Of a DNA stretch of 64,000 nt, positions 1-12,445 are shown in pieces. Position 1 is the first letter of the stretch; the number at the start of each line of letters is the position of its first letter. The stretch comes from Quercus robur. Taxonomy: Eukaryota > Streptophyta > Magnoliopsida > Fagales > Fagaceae. The position numbers and the translations under genes are program-made. The stretch spans positions 51,348,354 to 51,412,353 of the forward strand of contig NC_065536.1 of assembly GCF_932294415.1 (NCBI RefSeq), written 5' to 3'. Below the pieces are notes generated by a model. That model ran no database searches, was not told the origin of the DNA, and worked only from the letters and a program-made list of their open reading frames with translations.

Positions 1-2319
1 TTTGACGAATGAATGTATTTCTATGTCATCTAGTGATTAAGGTGGTGTTTCATTGAATGCAAGACTGCATGTTTGATGTATGCTATATGGACTAGTCGTT
101 ATTTTTCTTTCTATTTGATTTCTATTTGAAGTATATGTTTAATGTATGCAATTTGCCTTGTACCATTACTTCTTATTGTGCTTATACAGTTGTTTATTTC
201 AGTCTTTGACAATTGAAATGGCAAAGCGAAAGACAACTTTGCGCACGCGTGTGAAGAGTGCTGCATTGGAAGGAACTTCTACATAAGATGCAGATCAAGC
301 ATCAAACCAAGCAATCGTGGAAGTTTCTACACAAGGTATGGGCTTTTAATCAGTAACTCATGATCTCCAAACACCTTAACAATTGAATAAAACCACATTT
401 ATGTTGTTAGATAGGTTAGGGGTCTTTATTTTGATGCAGCAACTGTAATTGGATTTTTGGATTAAAAAATTTCGCCCTCATCTCATCATACTATCATGGA
501 TATTAGCCAACTTAAATCCTAACACTATAGACATCAAAGATGGATCATATAAAAGTGAAAACTGATACAAGCAGCCATTAAGAATCAAGCACCATGTATA
601 AAAGTAGTGCTTAGAATCTCCACCTTCACATGAATGTAAGTATTCACTGCTTCATTGTCATAGAATAGAATCTATGATAGATTAATAGTGAGTTGTAAGC
701 TCATTTTGCTTTAGTATTTACATATAAATCTTGTAGGAAGTCAAGCACTATACTCTAGACTTCCATTTCTTTCTCTTCATGATTATAATTTGGTGGAAAG
801 GGTTAGTATGTTGTTGTTACTCTGCCCATTCCAATCTTTCCAAATACCTTCTTGTTTCTTTCAGTTTCATTTTGAATATATTTGGTTGGCTGTGGCCTAG
901 TAAATATTAATTGATGCTTATTGATAATCTTGCCAGGTTTTCAGTTTGATTGTTGGTCACTAAGATTTTCCTTAGCTTGTTCGTCCAATACATTTCAGAT
1001 TATCATTAGTCCCTTAAAAAAAATTGGAACTAAGATTCAGTTGTTTAAAAATTTGATTCAAGAAAAAAAGGATACATAATAATATGATGACATTAATTAG
1101 TGAAAGAAAAGAAAAGAGAACTTTCTTTAGCTAATGCCATATTGCATGTTAGATATTTTAGTCCTTTATACTTTATAATGACTTTATCATGATGCAATGG
1201 ACACTAATTATAAAAATAGCTTCAAGGGATCACGACACTGAGGGTTGTTTAGGTTTTATGACAAGGGGATGTTAATATGCTGTTTATCCTTACCATGTAT
1301 AGCTGGGATTTGGATGCTTTGCAATACCCAGGGCATTGTATGGGCTGCAGTTACCCTCATTCTTCTAACAAACAATTTTTACTTCACATATTTTTTAAAC
1401 TTTTTAATTTTTTTTTTCAAGATTCTCAATAAGTGGGGAACTTGAAATTAAGGATAGTGGTTAAGGCCATAATGGAAAACAAATAAGGGGATCAAACTAT
1501 CTTGTAACTCAAACAACATTTGGTAAGGGATTCACCTAAGACTTACATTAACTCCATGTACATATTCTGACTCTGTTCATGGGATACTAGGATATATGCA
1601 CTATGGCTACATTTGAGCATGCTATTGTCACAGCAGTTGTCTTGGTTTTCAATAGACAATATCTAGTGTAACTAATAACATTTGTTAAGTAGGAAAATCA
1701 TTATGTAAAGAGAGGGGTATATATAAAGATAATCAAATATCATACTGCTTCATTTATGGGAACAATTAGAATCAAACTACCCTGTTAATCTTCATAATCA
1801 ATATTGTTTCTGCACGCACCTATGTGCAAAAGGGTCCTTATTTAGTTTGGATAGATATACTAGCAATACCAATTGTGCATTAGTGACTTGTAGAATTTTA
1901 GTTCAGTACACCTGCCACAAATTAGACCTAAAGCTTCTAAAAGGTTGCTTATCAATAATACCAATTCACTCCTAAATCAGTTTTGATTTTCATTTGGTCA
2001 TAACCTTCAATTTTATGTTCCCAAATAAGAAAGAAGATCTTCTAGCAATGGAAAATTACATAACTTTACATTCAAGTTAAATTTCAATTATTTAGGCAGA
2101 ATAGTCATTGCTATCTTTTCAGTGAGATTTCTTTGAGGGGCTCAAGGGCTGTAAAGTATCAAAATTATATGTTTCGCAAACATGTGCTTATCAAGCACAA
2201 CCATGAAAAATCATTAATTTTCTCAATTAAAAGCTTTTAATTTGAAATTTCAATTAATCTAGGCATGGGAAAAATCTATAGTGGTGGTATTCAATTCAAC
2301 CATATGCAAGAGAAAAACT

Positions 2320-2327
<8 letters not shown>

Positions 2328-2364
<37 letters not shown>
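2328..2364 (+). repeat. A-homopolymer tract
   Basis: About 37 bases of nearly pure A lie inside the large first intron of the CACTA-borne gene. It could be a retroposon tail, but no SINE or LINE body is recognisable upstream. Confidence 0.8.
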
Positions 2365-2366
<2 letters not shown>

Positions 2367-3190
2367 CAAGAGAGAAGGTACCTCAAATCCATGAGCTCCA
2401 AGTTTCACCCTAGGAATCTGAACTTTCTGCTCCTCAGCCATTCTTATTCTTACTTTAAAATCCTAATCGTTGTTTGCCTTACTTCTATTGTCAGTTTTTT
2501 TATGTATATACATGCCTATGCTATATATTATTTAGTCTTCCCCCAATTGCCTATTGAGTTAGACATAATAAGTTATTAAGGCACTTGTTGTAATATTCTA
2601 CATAAACTTGCCTAAATTATAGGGATGAAAAGTTGTATAAGAAAGGTCTAAAAAAATTATAGGCACTTGTTGTAACATTCTACATATACCTGTGTTATAC
2701 ATGTATCCATGCCTCTACATGTGTTGATCTGGCCAAGTCTTCACTAATTTAGATTTTCCTTGGGTTGCTTTGATGAACATGCCATGTAGATTTCAAAATA
2801 AAGCCACTATTGCTCTGTTTCTATACTGCTAAAAAAATAATTTTGCATAGTTCAAAAGAATTGAAACCATTTCATAGAAATTTGCTTATAGTGATATAGG
2901 CTGGGTATCAGCTCTCTTAGATGATCTTATAGGTTATGGATTGCTGGTACTGGTGGTGACCAAAATACGAAGTTTAGGTTGTCTATAAAGTACATATATT
3001 GGTTTTGTAATCTGACATCAACATCATAGTAGCATCTAACATAATAGAACTCATCAAAGGCCAACTGGTGTTGTAAGTTCAATAGATCTCCATTAGTTTT
3101 TTTTTCATTAGGATAGTATTCACATCACCGATAGTATAAAGCTAATACTTATCAATTTCAGCACCATTTCTTCTTTATCTTCTTCTTGCT

Positions 3191-3265
3191 TTTTTTATTT
3201 ATTTTTGTCCTATTCTAGTTTGAATATTTTTATCAAACTAGAATAGGACAAAAATAAATAAAAAA
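3191..3265. repeat. Perfect 33-bp hairpin with 9-nt loop
   Basis: Arm 3191-3223 is the exact reverse complement of arm 3233-3265; the loop is 3224-3232. The arms include TCCTATTCTAGTTTGA and its complement. It sits in an intron of the CACTA-borne gene. It looks like a small foldback or snap-back duplication, and no coding sense is visible. Confidence 0.9.
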
Positions 3266-6200
3266 GGCTGGTACAAAAAAAATTCATTAAAGGCATATAC
3301 TATCCTTCCTCATTCCCTCAATTTGAAAAAAAATAATAAAGAGGAGATTTGGGGTGGTAAGATACTCCTCCAAATCCTCTCAAAACCTTTCCCCCTCCCC
3401 TCTAAGAGAGAACCAAACAGGGAGTGTAACCCCCCACTCTTCCCTCCTATCCTCTCCTATCTAAAAACCATTCTTTCCATAAGCTGCCTTTAATTCATTA
3501 AATGGCTCTGTTACTGACATTTGTTTTTCACAGAAAAGATGGCTTTAAGTGCTTAGATAATACACATTATATTCCATTGTCTATTCACTAAGTTTTTTTG
3601 AATGATTAAATGTTTATTTTAGTTTCCAGATCTTGTAGAGCAAGTGAGAAGCTGATCGATTACTATTTTTTCTGTTTTCATCAAACTTTTTGTATTTATC
3701 TCAACTTGATCATCAAAGTACTCTGTATTTTTTTGGTTGCTTTTACTTGTAAAAATAAGTATACCTTCTAGTACCTTAATTCTCTAAGTTATTTTCTATG
3801 TATATATGTACCAATTTCAGCCATTGATTGGAAACTTTTGATGCTGTTAGTGATGCCTTATTTAGAATTGGACTCATTTTTTGTTCCATATTAAAGGTGG
3901 AGATTATAATACGATATTTTCTTGAGGTTTTATTAATTTTTTGTGTGCCTAATTCACACTCAGCTCATGCAGAAACAGAAAGCAAATAGAATCCGATTAG
4001 TTACAGTGAGCAGATAGAAATATATTATATAATCCAATTAGTTATATAGTTTAAGGACAAAGGTCAGATTTAAAGTTTATTTTATTTATTATATAAATGA
4101 TAATCACCAACCAAATTGTGAATTAATGGGATTCAGTTGTGCTGCTCTAGTTCAACTGCTATAGACATTTTGTTAAAAAGGTAATAATACTCTTATAGTT
4201 GTACTGCTCAAAACAGAACATTAAGAAGCTAAACAAGAACAAAAATCACAAGCTAACTAATAGTTCTTATACTCTTACAGTGTTCATATAATAATACTCT
4301 TAGCCGGTTGATTGGAATTGTTAAATTTTTTACTGCATCAACATTTCATAATGCCCTATTTTCTTTAAAGGATTTAATTCACATTTAAATCAGAATTGAA
4401 GGATGGCATTCAAGTTAATTAACTTTTGCATTTGCAAATGCTTCCTAGAGTCTGATTCTATGTTTAAGCTACATACTTTCTCTTTTATTTACTTTATCTA
4501 CCTACTTTTAACCTTTGGTTGATATTGTTTGCTTTGAATTTTAGAGGTGCCACAAGTTGCACGTGCCACTCATGGGCCAAGCAAGTACTTGGATATTTAG
4601 GATCTTCCCGATGACCAAGTAATAGAGTTGCCATTAAATAGTATGCATCAGCCGATTGATGATGGGGCGAGGACTTTCACTGGATGGTTGGGTACAATTG
4701 CGCAGAAACCCCACATGTGCCCAATTAGATATCTTAGTTGGAAGGCCATGCCAAAAGAACTTAAAAAAGAGTGTTGGCATCTTGTTGAGGTATTAAAGAA
4801 GTTAGAGTACTTGTAATTATGACATTTTGTACTAGGATTTACATAAGTATTTTAGTATGAAAACACTTGTAACTTGTTAACTCAAATCTTTGATTGCAGC
4901 GAAAGTACACTGTGCCTTCTAATCTTATTGCATATGCGGTTCTGAAGACATTTACCTTACAAAAAATTGGGAAGGCTTGGAGGGACCATAAGTTATGGCT
5001 GAAAAATAAGCATTACATACCAAATTCAAGAAACGAAGCACAGGTGAAGAACAACTAACCCAGGGGATGCATACCAGAAAATTGGGATGTACTTGTTGAG
5101 CATTGGTATTCTGAGGAAGCAGTGGTGTATATCTTACTTCACATGCTTCATCAAGATCATATATTTACCTTTGTACTTGTGTAATAGACACTTAAAGCAC
5201 ACTATATATAATCATGTAATTTTCTTGAATGTAGATAGAATCAGAGAAGAATAAGGAGCGTCATTCTAGACAGGATGACTTACACTCTGCTGGTTCTTGT
5301 AGCTTTGCTGTGCATGCCGCAAAAAAGGTAATAATTTGTAAATGATTTTGACCACTTCTTATAGCCTTATGTGGATCCAATATTCCTCACTACATAAATA
5401 TGCTATTCATGATATAGGCAAAAGTGGATGGACATCCTGTAGAGCGTGTTGCATTATATCCAATAGTGCATACTCAAAAGAATGGATCTGCAGTTAATCC
5501 TGCGGTGCAAGCAAAAATGGTGAGTAGTTTCTATGAGAATTGTATCATATGGATCATTGAGGGGTTACTGGAAATTAAGAAATAGATTGCTAGAAGGACA
5601 GTTTCATTAATGGCTAGTAGTTGTAAAATAATGAAAAGAAAAAGATGTAAATATTGTCAGATTAAGGCAATTGTGAGCAAAATGACTTAAAGTTGGAATG
5701 GCAGTGGCAATAGTAGCAACAACTGCTGCCTTAGCTCCTGCCATTACACCCTAATTTTGAATTGGTTTTGTTTTTTAATATTGTATAAAAAAAATACATG
5801 TACAGCTATATGAATATAGGACAGAATCTCTACGGCTCTATGGTAATATAAAAAGGTAAGTTTGTGTCATTTAAATCAATTTGTGTTTTATACTTTTGCT
5901 TTATGGACTAGTTTGGGGTGATGGGATTTTATTTAACATAATAGCATCTTTGTATAATACCTTTATAAGGTGACCCCCACATCTTATTGTAATACATCTT
6001 TAGAATAATATATAGATTAATTATGGCTGCTATACTAAGGGCTGATGCAGTCATTTGTGTATGCTTGTTGTGGTACTTAGTGTGAGTTGTAATTGTGATA
6101 CTTGGTACTTACTGTGAGCTATATTGTGGTACTTGGTAGTGGCTGGTGGCATGTCTTGCATCGATTAAGGTGAAAGGTGTGATAGTGAAAGATGAAGAAC

Positions 6201-7036
6201 AATTTATTCCCTTCATTTCATTTAAAGCTTGTTATTTAACACTTTTCAAACTAATTCAGCTGTATCATATATTATTTCCAACTGCCAATAGCCCCTGTTC
6301 AAACTTTTTTGTTTTGTTCAAACCCAAATATCAGGACAAAATGAAAGAATTGTTCGCTGACCCTTCCAATCAACTACAATCATCTAACACGTCTGGTAGT
6401 ATTGCATGGTCAAGTGATGATGTGTATGCCAAAGTGAGGGTAAGGACCGCAAAGGTTGTATTCGTGGGGTAGGATTTGGTCCAAGCCCAAGTGCTTGAAG
6501 TAGCAAGAGTACTGCTCTCACGGTCGGTCAAGTACAATCAAGTGAAGCAAGGGACAATAAAGTTGCACAACTGAAGGCTTCCTTGGCTAGTATGGAGGAG
6601 AAACTAGCATGTTTTGATGAAATGAAAGAATGACTCACTCAATTTGAAGATATGGAGCAAAGAATGGCTCGCATGCTTCAACAAATGAACCAACTTTCTT
6701 CACAATGCAGTCAAGTATGATACATGACTTTTAGAATGTTAGTTTTAAGATAATTTAAAATTAAGGTTGGTTGCAATATGGAAATGGGCATGGAGTTGGG
6801 CTATAGTGAAACAGTGGATGATCACTTGTTATTCAATTATGCTATTACTTTGATTGAAGTAATATTGGTCATTGGCTTGTCATAGAGCATCTTGTTTTTT
6901 AGCATCTTGTCATTAGCTTGTCATATAATAGTTGGATTGGCTATGCAATTTTGGCCTTTTTTCTAGTAGCTACTTTTTTTTTTCCTTATGGAAAATGAAG
7001 GTGACAAGGAGAAAATGTGAAATGTAATGTGCTTAC

Positions 7037-7815
7037 TTGGATCACTGAAGGCAACAAGGCCAGTGCCTTTGAAGTCACAGTTCCAATAGTTCCTTCCATG
7101 CATCTGATAATAAGCATTCATGGCATATGATACATGAGCAAGAAGCTTGTTAGGCTCAAAGCAATCCCCACTTTCATAAATCTCTCTGCAGTCCACACCA
7201 CCAGGTCCACAGCAAAAATCTAACATAGCTTGAAGCACTTTGTCATCTGAATGCGGCTTAGCTATACACCAAACTGATGGACCCCTGGCTGCACCAGATA
7301 CTTTCTCACCAAACCCTAATGTCCCTCGATTGCTACAAAACTAGCAACTCAAATCCACATCATATACCTTAGATCCATCCCCATTAACCATCCCAAAATT
7401 TCTCTCAGTCTCATCTCCTTCTTTTTTGTTTTCATTAAACAAAGCAAACACAAATATCTCAATCTTATCTTTAGGCTTCATGGATGTACCTTTATAGGCT
7501 TGGGCACGTTCAATCAACCTAGTGTTATAAGTCTTTGCATTTTGTGGTGTAGCTACTTTGTCACCATGGACACCTTTAGAAGGCCATCTAGATTCTGATA
7601 CAATAATCTCAATGGTCATGTTTCCAAAGCCTAAAGATTGATAGCTAACCTAATAGAATCAATTTGCGCATCTAACATGTTGTTATGCACATACCCTTTA
7701 GGGTCACACACCCCAGTGGCATTTCCTAGTAATGCATACTCTAAATTAACTGAACCAAGGTTATCACAGTAAGCAAAATATGGATAAGCATTGACCATAA
7801 AGGGTGCACCAGTGG
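7037..7815 (-). pseudogene. Captured beta-1,3-glucanase (GH17 plus X8/CBM43) gene fragment
   Basis: Read on the minus strand it gives NAYPYFAYCDNLGSVNLEYA, then EIIVSESRWPSKG (the GH17 nucleophile-Glu motif, normally SETGWPS), then KIEIFVFALFNENKKEG and GDGSKVYDVDLSC. After this comes an X8 domain with WCIAKPHSDDKVLQ, DFCCGPGGVDC and HGRNYWNCDFKGTG. These are the C-terminal half of the catalytic barrel and most of the carbohydrate-binding X8 module of a plant glucan endo-1,3-beta-glucosidase. An in-frame stop follows DLSC. The N-terminal half with the proton donor is absent. The fragment ends at a normal splice donor (GTAAGC, 7036 downwards), so it came from genomic DNA, not mRNA. It lies antisense in the last intron of the CACTA-borne gene. 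Confidence 0.85.
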
Positions 7816-7897
7816 CATTTCCCAGTAATCCTTGCCTTTTTTTTTTTCTCTTTTTTTTTTTCCCCTTTCTCTTCTTCTCTTCAGATATACCAAATTT

Positions 7898-7903
<6 letters not shown>

Positions 7904-7961
<58 letters not shown>
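7904..7961 (+). repeat. (CT)n microsatellite
   Basis: About 29 uninterrupted CT units follow a polypyrimidine stretch. It abuts the upstream limit of the glucanase fragment and may mark a junction of capture. Confidence 0.95.
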
Positions 7962-7963
<2 letters not shown>

Positions 7964-8379
7964 CAACCAGAAAAATTTGTAGCTGAATTCCTTTTTTCTT
8001 CATTGCTGAATCTCCATAGTTGTAGCCAGCAACCACTGAGTCCCACACACCACCATCTTCAATACCATTTGATGAAGACTTGGCTTGTGTTTAGTTTCTC
8101 ATATTTGAAGTGAGATGAGAAGATGACTGTAATGGTTAATTATTGATAGGCTAATTGGTGCATCATGTAGTATGGCATATTTTTGTTTACTGTATGCATA
8201 GCATTGTCTGGTTTAAAAATTATCTTATAATTTTCCCCCTAGACTATATTTTCATTTGCATTGAGAAAAAATGGTAGCATATGCTTGTATGTGATCCTGC
8301 TTTTGTGTGTGTTTATGCGTGACGTGTGTGCTCCTATTCCTTCTGGCTCTTAATTACAATTATCCATTTGCTTGCCAAG

Positions 8380-8452
8380 AGCCTTGTAGCTTAGTGGCAT
8401 TGCATAGTCTCCCCCATAAATCAAACCAGGTTCAAATCCCCCTCTCCCACAT
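8380..8452 (+). mobile_element. tRNA-derived SINE head
   Basis: It has an A-box-like TAGCTTAGTGGC at about 8389 and a B-box-like GGTTCAAATCC at about 8429, with the spacing of a RNA polymerase III promoter. There is no clover-leaf and no poly(A) tail, so it is a truncated SINE and not a tRNA gene. Confidence 0.55.
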
Positions 8453-9047
8453 GTTTGCCTTTGTCAATTGGTCACTTTGAGTAATTGTCTAGAGTTATAT
8501 GATTATATGGCTAAAACTAGGTTACAAGTTTAATTACCAAAATGACTTCCAATATGATTTTTTTCTCTTGCAAAATTTTGGTGACATGTAGCTGAGATTG
8601 ATTGAAACATGAAGCTATTTTTGAGCAACATGTTGATATGGTGACAACAAGATTGTTTGAAGACATAACTTTTAGAAAATTCAATAGTTGTGGTGCGGAG
8701 GCAATCAGCAAAATTCAATAATGGCAAATTATTGAATTTCTGATCCATAAAGAAAATTTTGATTTAAATAATAGTTAGGCAGCTTGTATCCCAGTCCTTC
8801 TATTCAATTAATCAATATGTGAAGCATTGTGTGAAGGCTTATTTTCTCATGTGTAACCATGTCATAAACTCAGTTTCCCTTTTTTGGCTTGGTACTATTT
8901 TCTTGTCATTCTATTCTATTTATATGCACTTATTGAAGTATGGTCTAGAATATCTAACCATGTCATAATTTGTATGTAGGATGTTCCTCCAATCCAACAA
9001 TCTCCAAAAATCATCGGCTGCATCCCATCGACCATCCAACTTATAAT

Positions 9048-9480
9048 TAAGTTTTATCTTGGTGTTCTCGGATTTTTTGTGTACAAAGAACTACATTTAA
9101 ACATGTACAACCGCATTTGGACTTTGTGTTGAAGGATACTTTCAAACACTTTAGAACTTTGTTTATAGTATTAGCTTAATTTAAGCGGTTGTTTTATTCA
9201 AAGGACCACATATTCTTTTGTTAATCTTTCGATGATGGTTAATTGTAAACAATATTATGTATTTGACAATATATTTCTATGTTAATATGATGTTAGTTTG
9301 GAGACATTTATGGTTTTGTTAATTACATACATACATATGTGGTTGATAAAAGTATTACAAGTTCTTTGAAACAGGTGTGAATAGTATGTGGTTGATAAAA
9401 GTATTACAGGTTCTTTGAAACAAGTGTGAATAGTGTACCAGCAAATAGTGGTTTCCAAACCCAGGGGAAAAAAAAAAACC
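9048..9480. other. 3' flank of the CACTA-borne gene, with a 49-bp tandem duplication
   Basis: No gene is seen. Two adjacent near-identical 49-bp copies (about 9336-9384 and 9385-9433), each with TATGTGGTTGATAAAAG, lie just before the subterminal array. The rest is AT-rich and probably 3' UTR and element interior. Confidence 0.7.
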
Positions 9481-10040
9481 CCTATAGCGGCGGTCAAAAG
9501 CGCCGCTAAAGGTGCAAAAGATATATTTTCAACGAAGACCTATAGCGGCACTTCTAGACCGCCGCTAAAGGTTTACATTTAAAACGGCGGTTAGACCCAC
9601 CGCTACAAGGTGCATTTGTTCTTAATTAAATGATGACCTATAGCAGCGCCTCACACCCACCGCTAAAGGTTTCACATATAGCAACGTTTCTAGTTACTAC
9701 TACAAGTGCAAGCATACCGTTTTAAATAAAGACCTATAGCGGCGCCATATGCCCACTGCTAAAGGTGGAACTCTATAGCGGCGCACTAAAACCGCCACTA
9801 AAATTTGATATCTCCAATTCCTAATAGAATATGGCGCCATTTTATTGCCCACCGCAATAAACCAAAACCGCCACTACAAGGTGAATATACAATGGCATTT
9901 TTTGGTACCGCCGCAATATACCTACAGTGGCACCGCAACACTGATAGGACATACCGCCACAATAGCACCCGCCGCTAAAGGTCAAATGTACCTTTAGCGG
10001 CGCTTTTGACCCACCGCAATAGGCCATTTTTTTTGTAGTG
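9480..10040. repeat. CACTA subterminal repeat array
   Basis: A dozen or so GC-rich motifs of the types TATAGCGGCG and CCGCCGCTAAAGG in both orientations stand out from the AT-rich background. In CACTA elements such arrays bind the accessory transposition protein. They run up to the terminus at 10040. Confidence 0.75.
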
Positions 10041-10116
10041 TTGTAATGTTTGGTATGGACTCCTATGGAGTAGAAGTTTAAGGTTTCCAATTCAATAGGT
10101 GTTCTCTTAGTGACTT

Positions 10117-10957
10117 ATGTGGTTCAGTCTTTCGACCTACATCCACAGAAGAAACTCTTAAGAGTTACATCTTTATTAAATAAGAGTGTAATACAAAATT
10201 TGTGTTATAATGAACCCTAACATGGGTATATATAGTAGACTAAACCCTAGACTAATAGACTCGTAATACAATTTAGATACTTTGCTTGCACACAAAGTAG
10301 AATTAAACTTAGGCCTACGCTAATGGGCTAATATATCTCTAACATCCCCTCTCAAACTCAAGACAGAAGTTTGATGAAACATTGAGATTAGATAAGGTTG
10401 AGAAAATCCCTTGAATAAAGTTTGGCTCTGTGACAATGGTTTGTGAAAGGCAATGATCTTGCAGTGTTGATGCGACTTCTAATAGTGGCATGACTATATC
10501 GGAGAGTTTTGACTACAACAATGAGAAGCCAAAGAAAATGAACGCAGTGAAGAAACATCGAAGAAGACAAAGAGTGCTCTTAAACATACCATAATTAAGG
10601 ACATGGCCAAAGGAAGGTGACTCTGATACCAAGTTAAATATTAGCTATGATATATTTCATATTGAATATTCTTTAATAAATGTGGAAGAAAGAAACATAA
10701 AATATGAACACAAGAACATGAGGATTATGTAGTTCAGCCTTACGGCCTACATCCACGAAAGAAAACTTTAAGGGTTACATTTTTATAAAATAAGAGTGTA
10801 GTACAAAACCTATGTTACAGTAAACCCTGACATGGGTATATATAGTACACTAAACCCTAGACTAATAGACTTTTAGTACAGGTAAAAGACTTCGCTTACA
10901 TGTACATAAAGTAAAATTAGGCTTAAACCTATGTTAATGGGCTAATATATCTCTAAT
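10117..10957 (-). mobile_element. TRIM-like Copia-type LTR fossil
   Basis: Two related terminal segments (about 10117-10344 and 10638-10957) flank only about 290 bases. Reading on the minus strand, a tRNA-Met primer-binding-like TGGTATCAGAGTCA lies at about 10622-10635 next to the right LTR. A purine tract GAGAGGGGA followed by TGTTAGAG lies at the start of the left LTR. The internal part is far too short to code, as in terminal-repeat retrotransposons in miniature. The left LTR lacks part of its outer end. It is broken and old, judged by clear LTR divergence. Confidence 0.65.
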
Positions 10958-11066
10958 AAATCAGCATGTGTGTGAATAAATGTATCTTTTGTTGGAAAAC
11001 ATTTCCAGTTGGCAATAGGGTCATTTACCTAGGGGGGGCAGATGATAATCTCGCGTACATTATTTC

Positions 11067-12324
11067 GGGTCTGGCTCCTCTCCCATTAGAAACCCTCCCG
11101 TTCTCTTCATTTTTTGTATGATAAAGGACACATGGCAATTAAATGATCTAACAGTTCAAAAAAAAAGCCACTTCAAGCTGTCCTATTTCTTGCAATCTCC
11201 TATTCTTCGCCTCTCCCTTCTCTCTGCAAGCAACATCACCACAACTAGACCCATTCTCTCCTTGGTTTTTTTTTTTTTTTAAAGTGGCACATTGGGTAGG
11301 AAGGGCTTCCGGCGGGATCTCGGTGGCAGCATGATACTTCGTGGAGTGGCTTGACTGGATTGAGGGTAAGCGTTCACTTTACCTAGGTTTCTCTACCGAA
11401 GATGGCTTAAATAGTGATTTTGGGTTGAGGGATGGGTAACCTGTGTTTGTGATTTCCGATGTGAGTAATTTCTTTGTGGTGTCAATGGTAACAAAAAGGT
11501 TATGAAGATGGGATTACGACAGAGAAGTAATTTTTCTGTTTTTGTTTTGTGGGTTTCTGATGGGTACAAGTGTTAAGAATATGAATCCTAGTAAATCACC
11601 ATTTGTTGAAGCTATTGAAGATAAAATTAGAGAAAAAGATAAAGTTGCACATAACATCAGATAACTAGAGTTTATCTCTTTTTGTTGTAATCTTTTTTAT
11701 TTTTCAAATGCTTGTAATTATCCTTATAAATGAAATCCATACGAAAGCCTGGAGATTGATTTGGCTACTAGCTTTCTTTACACTCTGTTTTTCAAACTAG
11801 AAGAACACTATGGCAGGGAATGATTTTATTTTATTTTTTTAGAACCCAATTTATTGCTGCTTCGGTATTTTTGCTTCTTAGGATGCAAAATGGTGAAAAG
11901 ATTAAAGATTTCATCATTCATTTTCATATTTTGACAATAAATGTTAGCCAAATGGGTTGAATTTCTGTAAAATTTTCTGATTGTGATTATAACAAGTCTT
12001 AAGTTTCTTAAAGTGGTATTAAACTTTTATACCTGGATTCTTATAGTAAAAAAAGGTTCTTTTTGTTGATTCCTTTGAAAAGCTCAAGTTCATAAGTGAT
12101 GAAGTTTGAAACGATGATGAGTTTGTAAAAAAACAAGGAGAGAATGGGTCCAGCGATGGTGATGTTTCAGAGTAGAGGGAGGCGAAGGGTAGAAGATTGC
12201 AGAAATAAAGATAGTTTGAGTTGGCTTATTTTGAACTATTAGATCATTTAATTGCCATGTGTCCTTTATCTATACAGAAAAGGGAGAGATCGGGAGGGTT
12301 TCTAACGGGAGAGGAGCCTGACCC
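11067..12324. mobile_element. Non-autonomous Mutator-like element (MULE)
   Basis: The ends are GGGTCTGGCTCCTCTCCC and the reverse complement of GGGTCAGGCTCCTCTCCC. Homology between the inverted ends continues for roughly 210 bases on each side. A perfect 9-bp target duplication CATTATTTC lies at 11058-11066 and 12325-12333, the Mutator hallmark. The interior of about 840 bases has no convincing open frame and no recognised transposase. The first part (about 11290-11420) is GC-richer and has a splice-donor-like GGGTAAGC, so a degraded captured piece is possible but unidentified. Confidence 0.88.
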
Positions 12325-12445
12325 CATTATTTCTATGTCCTTATATTTTTGTTCACTTCCATTAGACAATGCATGTGAATGAGTTGTGGAGGTAGATCAG
12401 TTTGTAGTGACGGGTTAATTAGTGGGACAATATTAATATACTGAA

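Larger units (their letters stand above)
218..9047 (+). pseudogene. Transposase_24 (Ptta/En/Spm) gene remnant of the CACTA element
   Basis: Recognisable exons with intact GT-AG borders are 218-335, 4545-4789, 4900-5124, 5235-5327, 5418-5519, about 6335-6718 and 8980-9047. The first starts MAKRKTTLRTRVKSAAL. The second holds WLGTIAQKPHMCPIRYLSWK, the third QKIGKAWRDHKLWLKNKHY, and the fourth RHSRQDDLHSAGSCSFAVHA, all matching the plant Ptta/En/Spm family as I remember it. The sixth ends in a Met/Gln-rich coiled coil (MARMLQQMNQLSSQ), the usual C-terminus. In-frame stops occur in exons 1, 2 and 3 and near the end of exon 6, so the gene is dead. Its role in CACTA elements is accessory; the DDE transposase itself is not seen. 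Confidence 0.75.
1..10040 (+). mobile_element. CACTA (En/Spm) DNA transposon, 3' part, open at left edge
   Basis: The right terminus is seen at 10027-10040 as T8 followed by GTAGTG, the reverse complement of the CACTAC-A8 end typical of plant CACTA elements. The 560 bases before it hold many direct and inverted copies of TATAGCGGCG and CGCCGCTAAAGGT, as expected of CACTA subterminal repeats. A Transposase_24 gene remnant lies in the same orientation upstream. No left CACTA terminus was found, so the element either begins left of the window or lost that end. The 3-bp target duplication cannot be checked without the left end. Later insertions include a SINE at 8380. Confidence 0.72.

Noticed and set aside
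7631-7966. Arg-Glu-repeat start on the glucanase fragment frame
   Set aside because: The N-terminal part is translation of the (CT)n tract; only the part from about 7815 downwards is glucanase.
8380-8452. Possible tRNA gene
   Set aside because: A-box and B-box motifs are present but no acceptor stem or anticodon arm pairs, so a SINE head fits better.
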